Source: Siphonodentalium dalli
Taxonomy: Eukaryota > Mollusca > Scaphopoda > Gadilida > Siphonodentaliidae
Assembly: GCA_032622095.1 (NCBI GenBank)
Contig: CP136061.1
Location: 62,933,127-62,997,126 of the forward strand
DNA length: 64,000 nucleotides
Reading direction: 5' to 3'
The number at the start of each line of letters is the position of its first letter. The first letter of the stretch is position 1. Both the position numbers and the translations under genes were made by a program. A model generated the notes under the pieces. The model made no database searches and was not told the DNA's origin. It saw nothing but the letters and a program-made list of their open reading frames with translations. Of the stretch, positions 12,901 through 24,900 are shown in pieces.

Positions 12901-15900
12901 TAGCTACTAATGAAGTACTGCACTTTTTCTGCAATTTTAAGTTGATTGTTGGTGAATTTTGCCACACATTGGGCCTCATGTTTTGTTTGTATTATTGTGA
13001 AAATGTGGTGATCATGTGTCAATATCTAATCTTTTCAATCAGAAGTTAATTTAAAATGACCACAATGTTTATTTGAGCAGCCTTGACAGGTTAGATCCAT
13101 TTCTGGCATCCCTGTCACTCTCGGTAATAATAATTGAGGGAAACGTGAGTGCCGCATTCCATGTCCAATCAGGATTGGCTCCTATTCTTGTGTTTGACCC
13201 TTTTATCGCGACGCATATAACACTGTGTGTTAATGCATTAGTGATATTATGTTTGTTCTAATTCAGCATCAAATGCAGAAATCGCGGATGCCTAATGTGA
13301 TACCTTCTGCATGGACCTTTAAAGTGAACTAACCTGAAAATTTGACAGAGCTTGTCCGAACTGTTTCCTGACCAGCAGGTGTTCTCTAGTTAACTCGAAA
13401 GAGGCATGGGCAGCCCCTAAGGAACAAGATGCTGAAAGATAGGTCACTAAGATTTCAGAAAAAATGTATAAATGTACGGATGTACATGTGTATTCCCGAT
13501 ATATGGAAGGAGCATATAGCAGCAATATATATTTTCATGGGGGTCTAATTTTTGTGGGTTTCATATTTCTTTACAACCTCAAATTTGAGGGCCCCTCAAG
13601 AAATATTTAGTGACATATAAATAATTAAAGTCACATATTGTGAATGAAAAGTTGAAGAAGAAAAAATGTTCCCAAATAAAGTATATATATCTCCAAGAAG
13701 TATCTTGTCCAATAAACTATATGTAGAATCCCATTCCCTATTATTGTAGTAAAAGGGTTCAAAACAATTCTTCAGTACGTTTTTCAAAGATAATGAAATA
13801 AAGAGGATAACTCTGGAATATAAAACGCAAACAACATCAGTTGCCCCTCCTTTGAAAGCAGTCATGTTGGCGATCCTCCATACCAAATTTCATTGAGATC
13901 TGATAAACCATGGCTCAGAAATATGCCCGACCAAATGGATGGAAGTCAATACACTATCCCCAACTATTTTTCTGTGAAAAAGTAGGAGTATAATAACCAT
14001 GGATGGTTTACAATTAGATAAACAAAATGAGCCAATCGCATACAGTCCTCACCTATGTTTACTCTGCCTCCATTGAGTCCTCTCATCGCGATATTGAAGC
14101 CTTCTCCCTCGGCTCCCAATCGGTTCGATACAGGAACTCTACAGTCCTCCAGTATAACTGCTCGGGTTGGCTGAGAATTCCACCCCATCTGTCAAAGAGA
14201 AACTACATGTATAGTAAATTAAACAAAAATGGCTTGTTGCAAATATCAAATTTTTATTTACATAATATACACATAATCTGACATAGAGATTTAAAGGGAC
14301 ACAATCCCTTCACAGTAGTACATGTGAAAATCTATACCAAGTCTTCTCGGTCCACAACAGTTTGGGATATCGGTTGGGTTGATGCTGTTTTGGACTGAGT
14401 CCCGTCCCGTTACTCCTCGTAAAGACTTTCATCCTACATTAACACATGGAGCCCGGACATTCACATTAACAACTGAATGTGATTAATCATCTGACATGTC
14501 CGTGATTAATTTATCTTCAAAATGATAGATCAGTAACTGTGATAGAAAAAGGTAAAGTGATGATAAAATAGTTTAATATATTGTTTACATTTCCTGATAT
14601 GACAATCAAAATTATTCTGGAAAACAAGGCTTTGTTTACATATAAATCTCGTTGCCTCGACATTCAACAGACCTCTGATATAGGCATGAATTATACCATC
14701 ATGGCTGGGAAAGGCTGCCCTCTAAGCGTCCATTTGACCTAATCCAAAGACATACAAAAAGTAAGTATGTATAACTCCTGCCCACGATTTTGGGCATAAA
14801 GTCTGTTATAGAATAGTATAGAGATGTGACTCGGTCCAAAACAGCATCAATCCAACTGACATCCCATATCATCAACATCTAAATCGATGAACTTTAAAAT
14901 TATTTTTATTATCAATAAGTCTCCAATAATGAGTTTTTCGCATGTCAAAAACTTTTGTTATGCAAACATTACGGTTACAGCAAAATTACCATCCAAAATC
15001 CATTTCGTCCAATCAAATTATGACGGTATCCATTGGAAAAGATCAAGGCATTGAAAAAAATGCAAAAAAACAGATTTAGACTAAAGTATTTCAATTACCA
15101 TACTATAAACCATCCTATTAACCATACTATTGAGATGGTTACAGTCTGTAACCCTTTCTGAAATTTTGATGCTCTCCTTTTAATTTTGAATAGGCATATG
15201 CACTGGTATTTGATGGAGATAGAAATTCATAACAATTCTTATAGATGCTGATTGGGTACAAATAGTAATGGTTTAATTAAAATTTGCTCAATGAACGAAC
15301 AAAACCCCACATATAGTAGTATGCATCGATTGGTCAGTGTCATTGTTTTTCACTCACATTGATATATCTCAAAACACAAACTTTTTAGTGAAATTTCGAA
15401 TACATGGAGTTTTTAAAATTACCTACTCTCTCCTGCCAAATAAACGTGACGTCACGTTTATTTATTTAAAGAAAAATACGACAGCATCACGATTATTAGG
15501 CGCCATCACGATTATTTAAAGTTCTTGCAAAGTCGCGGAATTTTCAGTCAAAAAGTTAGAAAAAACGTGCAGCTCACTAAAAAAAATAGAAGTGCACTTG
15601 ACAAGTTGACAGGAATGTGGGAGAATCTCATTCCTAACAGGATTTAGGCCTCTAGATCATGATGTCCGTGTATAAACAGACGGATTATCGCAGTTAATTA
15701 CAACTCATCAAAGCTTATAATCACACAGTGACAACTAATTATCGTTGGGACGGAACCGACTTCTACTATCAAAACGGGACTTAATGCTAAAATCACATCA
15801 CCAGGCTTATATTATAAAATAATCAGTGAAACTAATCTGAGTGACAACTGATGAACTAATTTAACTTGACGTGGCCGACTTCTCCAAACAATACTGTTAT

Positions 15901-18900
15901 CGTGACCCAATTATGCGCTATCATGAAGACACAGAAGCTGTGAGTCGTGTGCACACATGCGTGACTGGTTTTGGCTATAAATGGAAAGTTACGACACCGC
16001 AGTAGCTTCTGTGTGTACATAGGAACATGTATTTAAATCTATGCAATAAAGCAATACAATAACATGTCCGTGTATTCAAAGCACAGTTTAATTATGAATG
16101 CGATGACTTGGCAACAGTTCCACATTATTAACCACAACTTACGTTTTATGTCGGATTTAAGTTTTATGTCGGATTTTAAATAGCCGATGTGCGACAAAAG
16201 AAAGATAACTCTAATTTACATCTCGAGCGAAATATTGATGGATGATGCAACCGATATGCCAACTAATTTCCCGCAAGTTCCACCTTTTACTCATTGTCAC
16301 TGATCAAAATGCCGAACTTTATTTATCATAAATAATAATAGAAGTTTCCCCACTATATTTGTTTTTCGCATTATAGAACTGGTTGAATTAATGTGGTCCG
16401 TTTTATAAGCTCCATTACAGCATTTCAAACCGCGCGTTCCGTTATTGTTCCGTTTTTGTTTCCAATCTGGAATTTAAAATAATTCTACAGCAGACGAAAA
16501 TGGGAAAATTAAAATAGTTTTGCCCAACAATGCCAAATTAATTAAGGCCTACATTCTGCTTCATTTATAGTAGAAATATGGTAAAATGCCATCATTGTGC
16601 GCCATCACTATTATTTGGCACCATCACTATTATTAATAACACCCGAAAATGTGCACCATCACTATTATTTGGCCATCACTATTATTAGGCAGGGGAGAGT
16701 ATGGGTTTTATTTATTTTTATCCAGTGAGCCCATCTGGCTAGAAATGTAAAATATAACACCTACATGCGATTAATTTATCATGTACTGATTAGTATTAAA
16801 GATATCAGCCACTAGTGGTATATTGTGTTCACCATCTCCCAAGTAACTCTAATTATAACGTGAGTGGTAAAAAGTGATAAGTTTGAGGTTACTATCACTT
16901 GCATTTTGCCCATTGATGACAATTGTGATATTAAATTATCTTGTAGATTAGGAACACTGAAGGCTGGACAGTCATAATGATGTTGAATCTGGTTCATTTA
17001 CTGATCAGATAGTCATCTGGGTGCGTAAGGTACTTACAGGGTCAAATGTCAAACCCAAGATAAGATAAAACACAATGAAAGTGTCAATGACACTGTAGCT
17101 CAACTTTGTAAAGAAGGTAATTTTTTTTGTGATGAGCAATGAATAGAGAGATTAAAAAGGAGTGTAAAAATGAGCAGTAAAGGATTTAGTCACACACACA
17201 GTAAAATCCAAGATGGCTGCTGGCGGCCATGTTTTTTGCCCAAATGACCCCAAAATGACTCGTTCCCATGTACATTCCAATTTCAACAGCCATGATAAAT
17301 TTCATGATGATCAGACTAAAGGTACGACCTGTAGCCCGTGCTAAAGGATTTAGTCATACCTAGAGTAAAATCCAAGATGGCTGCTGGCTGGCATGTTTTT
17401 TGGCCGAATGACCCCAAAATGACTCGTTCCCATCTACATGTCAATATTAACATCCATGACAAATTTCATGATGATCAGATGAACAGTACGACCTGTAGCC
17501 TGTGCTGATGCATTGAATTTTGAAATCAAAGATGGCCGCTGGCGGTCATGTTTTTTGTTCGAATGACCCCAAAATGACTCGTTCCCATCTACATTCCAAT
17601 TTCAACAGCCATGACAAATTTCATGATGATCAGACTAAAGGTACGACCTGTAGCCCGTGCTAAAGGATTTAGTCACACAAAGAGTAAAATTCAAGATGGC
17701 TGCTGGCGGCCATGTTTTTGGGCCGAATGACCCCAAAATGACTCGTTCCCATCTACATGTCAATATTAACATCCATGACAAATTTCATGATGATCAGATA
17801 AACAGTACGACCTGTGGCCCGTGCAAATGGATTGAATTTTAAATCCGAGTTTTTTATCCGAATGACCCCAAAATGACTCGTTCCCATCTACATTCCAATT
17901 TCAACAGCCATGACAAATTTCATGATGATCAGACTAAAGGTACGACCTGTAGCCCATGCTAAAGGATTTAGTCATACAAAGAGTAAAATCCAAGATGGCT
18001 GCTGGCGGCCATGTTTTTTGCCCGAATGACCCAAAAATGACTCGTTCCCCATCTACATGTCATTGGTAACATCCATGACAAATTTTATGATGATCAGACA
18101 AACAATATGACCTGTGACCCGTGCTAATTGATTGAATTTTGAAAACAAATATGGCCACTGGTGGCCATGTTTTTTTGTCCGAATGACCCCAAAATGACTC
18201 GTTCCCATCTACATGTCATTTTTAACATCCATGACAAATTTTATGATGATCCGACCAAAGGTACGACCTGTAGCCCGTGCTAAAAGATTTAGTCATGCAA
18301 AGAGTAAAATCCAAGATGGCTGCTGGTGGCCATGTTTTTTGGCCGAATGACCCCAAAATTACTCGTTCCCATCTACATGTCAATATTAACATCCATGACA
18401 AATTTCATGACGATCAGATAAACAGTACGGCCTGTAGCCCGTGCTAATGGATTGAATTTTGAAATCCAAGATGGCCGCTGGCGGCCATGTTTTTTTTTCT
18501 CCGAATGACCCCAAAATGAATCATTCCGGTCTAAATGTTGATGTCAACAGCTATGACAAATTTCATAATGATCCGATCAAAGGTACGACCTGTAGCCTGT
18601 ATTGTTGACACATCACGTACACACGGACGACGGATGACAAAGCCACGGCAATAGCTCAAACTTTACAAAGTAAAGTTGAGCTAAAAATGGAGATCAAGAG
18701 ACTTTGAATATGATTAATCAACTAAATTTCAAATTGAGTCAAAGGGTTGACATGGTAGGAAGTTCATTTTACCCTGTCTATACTAAATGGATTCTCCCAC
18801 CAAGTTAAAAGTATATATTGGATTGGTATATCATTCATTTGGAGACAACAGACTGGGAACAGATAATACAAGTGCTGAATGATTCCTATTCATTGGTGGA

Positions 18901-21900
18901 AAATGTTCAGATAATAAATTCAACTATGGTCATTTGTTGAACCTATTATCTGACCATTTCCTAAGGGAACTACTCGTCAATGAGTATTTAGTATATAAAG
19001 GGTTAATGCACCAGTTTTAGTTGAATGCACCAAAACATTGTTTTAGAATCAACACAGATGATACTGGCTTTGGTAAATTGTTTACCAGTCTATCTGTTAT
19101 CAGTCAAGCCTGAGTTTGTGAGGTGCCCAGAGGGTGAATTTAGTGATGCTAAATACCAAATTCACCCTCTGGGGACCTCATTCTGCATGGCCTCATCTGT
19201 TGTGGGAGGCATAGACTGAAATTGAAATTTACACCCATTGGGAACCTTGATTATGCAATGTGTCGTCTGCCAATTTGGGGATATAGAGAAACTAAAACTA
19301 AAAAAGAAATAGAAGCTATGTGAAGAAGTTTCTATAGAAATTTTATAATAAAGAAACTTTCCAGAGATGATATGGCCTAAGCAGAATGAGGTTCCCAGAG
19401 GGTGAATTTGGTGATGCTAGCCCTCTATGCAGGATAGCTTCACTAAATCCACCCTCTGTGGACCTCATTCTGCAAACGAGAGGCACACTAAACTCATGTT
19501 TGTTATCAGTTGGAGAAATCATTTTCTTTATTGGCTCATCATTACATGTACATGTAGTTCATTTGATGATATATCTTCCACAATATCATACCTTTGTCTC
19601 CTTTTTACCAAATGATAGACCCTCAGTTTCTTTCTCTATGAGGACACAGGATATACCCTTTGGTCCGCCCTCTCCGGTCCGACACATTACAACATACACA
19701 TCAGTTTCTCCAGCCCCACTGATGAAAGCCTGCAATAATAATTTAACAATGGCAGGCATTCGACCATTAACATAATCACCACTGAATAGATTCTCCTGTT
19801 TTTCTTGGATATTCAGATCATATAGGCAGACAGTAAGCTGACTAACATCCAAGGAATTCCCATTCATTCATTTGTAGGGATGATCCAAATAATAAAAGTT
19901 CAACAGTTGTTGAAATTACTATCTAAACATCCAATGAATAAATTGGAATTGTGTAACTACGTACCAATCAACAATATCCAGTTATCAAAAAGTTATGCGC
20001 ACTTCACATCTCCTCAAAGAACAGAACAACATGGTTTAAATTGATGTCACCTGACGATATAGTATGAATGCAGTAGATCTATACTGAGGAATGGTTTTAA
20101 AATATTGACTCCTCTGCAGTGCTCCCCTGGACATGTGAATTCCATCACAATTATCTCACATGCTTATGTGTTATATTAAACAAATCCCAGAATTGATTTA
20201 CATTAATGATTATCCAAAATTTACACGCTTGCATTTGCTTGTAAATTAGAGTGTCAGGCCACGAAAAATTAATTTCCCATTTCTCAGGCCAATAGTATAT
20301 TCAGTGAGAGCTTTCCGATGAATGGCAACAAGCCATATTTCTGACTAAATCCTGAAAAATTATCCATAATTCTGCAGTGGTTAAGGGGTCGATTATTTAG
20401 GGCATTACTGTACTCATCCATGAGTATTTAGCAAAGAACGGGTTAACAGTACCTTTGAGCCATTCAACACATAGAAGTCACCATCTCTTTTCGCTGTTGT
20501 TGACAGAGAAGCAGCATCACTTCCTGAACCTGCAAAGGTATGATGAATAAATGTGTTAATTTTTTACTTGACAGAACAACAAGAACAGAAAATTATATTC
20601 TTAGCAGGGTTCGCGCTGGACCAAAATGTTCTCTTGCCAATTTTTTTGCAAATGAGGGTATACTTAGGGAAATTGAAGGAAATTCTCGTTTTTTTTATAT
20701 CTTTGTTATATACTGTATAAACTAACCACAGACAAAGGTAAAATGAGCTAATGAAGCAAGTAAATACGAATTAATAAATATCAAAGTAGCGTACATATCT
20801 AAGTGACACCCGGAAACTACGTTTAATATTGCAACACAGTCATCAAACTACAAGAATCCAAGGCTGTCATCAAAGCATAGATATTATTTCGCTTGCCACT
20901 TGCCAATCTTTTTGCCAAATGAATTTTTTTTTTGCCAAATGAAAATAATTTTTGCCATTGGCAAATTTGGCAAGTGGCAGCGCGAACCCTGATTCTTAGG
21001 GTATTTATTGAACTTATTATTAATAAAAATCCTACAAATGACTGATACGAATAAATAGGGCTGCATCAATTAATTATTGATTAGTTCATGATTAAACAAC
21101 AATTAATTGCATAATCAATTAATCACGCTTTCTTATAAAGAATATCCAGTTGTCAAAGCATTGAAGCACCTTGCAGGCCTTAAAATCTTTCAGAATTTGC
21201 AAGAATCAATTTATAGCATTATACAGCGAATCAGCTGCTTTTATGAGAATCAAACTGAGAATCAAGATTCTGAATCTTGTCAGATTTTAAGCCCTGCCTG
21301 GAAAGAATATCCCCAAGCATTACATGTAAACCTACCTGGCTCAGTGAGGCAATAAGAGGCAAGTTTTTCCATGGATGCCAATTTGTGTATCCAATTTTCT
21401 TTTAATGCTTGGGTTCCATACTGGTCAATCATCCATCCACACATGCTGTAGACACAAGCATAAGTAAATATAATACATAGTCCAGAATAATGTATGATAA
21501 CAATCATGCATATGTGGCTAAATCTCAAAATACATAAGTCACAGACAGGGGATATTCATCTTGTGTGACAACGGTTATTAATTAAATTAAGATTCAGCCA
21601 CATATGCATGAGTGTCAATATCAACCCTTTCTTTACTAAATGGATTCTCCATGTTTGGTTATAAAATTATACAATGGAATGGTCCATTATTCATCTGGAG
21701 GGATGTTCAGGAAATATAAACAGACACAGCAATAAGATTAAACAAAGCATTACAATTCACCAGTGGGAAATGTTCAGATAATAAGTTGAACAATAAGTTG
21801 TTATAATATGTTTAACACATTATGGTTGTTTACTGAACTTATTATCTGAACATTTCCTCAGGGAATTCCTAAGGAAACAAAGTTCTCACCAATGAGTATT

Positions 21901-24900
21901 TAGTAAAGAAAACGTTACTTGAAATAAGTGCAATTTCAACTGATTTCGCACTCAGTCAAAAAAGGAAACAAAACAACACCAATGGAAGCAAACTTTAAAT
22001 CTTGAGCCTAGAGGCTAAGGCATTGATGAACAGCCCTTGAAATTGGTATTTTTCTTATATGGCATTTACTTTGAATTTCATGAATTCTATAATGGCTTCT
22101 GTGGCTTTTTCTAAGGTATTGTCTTTTTCTGTAGCTAATTTCTGGGGCTGATGACCATCTACATCATACCAAGCCTTGTTCACTTTTTTCAAAATATGAT
22201 GACGGTAGCTGTGCTGGTGCAGCATTAATGATCCTGTGCCAGTGTATAAGAGAATGCATTGGCACAGGTTTTCGCAAAATTTCAGGAAGCTCCACTCATG
22301 GAAGGGATACTAATTTAAATAGAAGAGCTCATTCAAATCTTACTTATGAATACTGATGTATGCAGTTGTACTAACACAGCCTTGCGATAAAGCTTCGAAT
22401 ATAACAGATGCCTCGAGTCGCCCCAAACCAGTTCCCCCAAATTCCTCTTTACAGTATATTGCACCGAAACCGAGCTGAGCCGCTCTCCTCATCACATCAA
22501 CTGGGAAGTACTCCTGAAAAACAGCAGTGTTTACATGTTTTTACTCCACACCCATTGATGTGAGACTCAAGTATTCAATGGAATCCCAGCCTATTCAACG
22601 GAATCCCAGCATTGAATGCATAGTATTGTAAACCTCTAATGGAATACAAGCTGGAACTATTCTTGTTGACGTTGTCGACAATAAAGATGTACAGTAATGC
22701 CCACAGTAATTTTGAAAAATTCCTGATATAAAATACTTATTCATTGATTTTATATACCAGAACAACAAATTATTTCATACTTTTTGCATGTAATTGAATG
22801 GGAGTCGTCAGTCAGTTAAAATCAAAGAAATTTATCAGCTATTAAAAATTAAATGGTCCGCACAAAAGTACAATTTCAGGAAAAGACATTGAACACTATG
22901 CATCATTCTATGCAGAGAGGATTCTGGATTAAAAATCGGTGTTATGTTCAGCTGAAGTGATAGATTTTCTGTCAATTTAGCGGCCACAGATGTTTCATAT
23001 CTTGGCAGATTATATCTTTTTACATCTATTTTATGACACATTATAAAACTGTATACTGATGGCTCAGAAAAGAAATACTCTCGGGAACCAAATAATCATA
23101 CATGTATGATTATTAATTTTTTGCAAAAAATTCACAGGTATTCTCCTTATTTGAGTTTGTATGTTTATTTAATTTTAGTACCGCCAGGCATACGATGTGC
23201 CCTCAGATGACCTAAGATGCAAAACTTTTAGCCATAAATTTGACAAATCATCTTTCTCTTACTTGTAAGAGGTGCCAATTACTGATTACTAAAATATCAG
23301 TTAGTCCATCTGACGATTATTCTGGAGAAAGCTTTTATTTGGTTCTATACTATTATTCAATTTTGGACAATTTTTATTAGGTACTGTTCTAGTATTTGGA
23401 TCCCAAGCATAATCTGGGACTAGACACAAAGTCGGCCCTTTACTATTATTGGGTACTGTACTAGTATTTGGATCCCGAGAGTAATCTGGGACTCTGGCAC
23501 TAAGTGGGCCTTTAACACTCGATCAACCAGGACTATTCATATAATGACTAATCATACCAGTAGGCCTACCACATCTTACCTTCTCATCCCATTCTTGTCA
23601 TATGGTCACGCATTTCATTTTTTGCAAAATCTCTGGCTACTTCTTGAATATGCTTCAGTTCGTCACCGAGTCCACTTGAGGCTGTAAATGAGTGTATCAT
23701 AATTAGTTTTCTTGTGTGTTATGGACAATATGCGACTAGCAGAGTTATCGTCGATGACCGGTATTAACTCCCCTGACTAGTAGGTATATCGAACTCCTAC
23801 TTAGCAAAGATCAGCACATGCGTTCTTCTTGAAATTAACTTCACAATAGTTAAAGCCATATTTGCTAATTCTTTCACTTTTGTACAGTTAAAATATATAC
23901 AACATTTATGGAGACATGGACTCAGTATGAGTGTTCATTTGTTCTGTTCGCATTTCTAAAGTATTTCTCCAACAAATGACTAATTCCCTTCAGATGCTAC
24001 TGTACGTTTCAATTTATTACCAAGTTTTGCTTTTTCGTTGTAAAAATGCAAAGGCTAGAGAGGTACATGTATATATACAGCTGTCCCGTAGCCTTGATTT
24101 CCACATATTTTAGGGTATTATATAGTTGTTGGCCAATTACTGAAAATATGGAGACACCAAATGAGTCATCTACTAGTATGTGCTATAATCTTCGAGATAT
24201 CGACCATCGCATGCAATTACAATTAAATAGTGCCCCACAGTTTGTATTTTCCTCGCCTCTCATCATGGTACCATCCCGCAATGCAACAGTTTGTCAATGT
24301 CATGTCCAAAAATATTATCATCGCCAATTGACTGCAGGCATAGCTATAATTTTCAGTATCCTAAATATACTGAAAATTACACTTTGTCTTCGATAACAGT
24401 TGATTGGCCATCGTTTTGTTGCGGTGTATTGTAAAATGTAAATATAGAAGGGCCAATGACTTCCTGCTGCTCGAGGGGTCTAGATCTCTTGGTCAGTCAT
24501 TATAGATGCTTTGTGAAATTGTGTGATCACCGAAGGTTAAGCAATGTCGAACTTGGTTAGTTGTTGGATTGACCGGCTTGGGATTCTGGGTGCTGCCAAC
24601 TTTCAGTGCAACTCCCACACTTCTCTCACTCATTCTGTTACACGTGGTGCCTGTGTGCTCCACAGAGTCTGTGTTATGATGTGACTGTTCTGGGGGGAGG
24701 ACTCGAAAAAAACTGGGGAGTAGTCTAGCGCCAGTACTAGCAGTTGCATTGTCAATATAGAAAGGCCAATGATCTGCTCGTCTTCGAGAGGTCTAGATCT
24801 CTTGGTCACAGTCATTAGATGCTTTGTGTGATGCCGAAGTTAAGCAACATTGAGCTCGGTTAGTCCTTGTACATGTATCATAGTATGTGTGATCGGCTTG

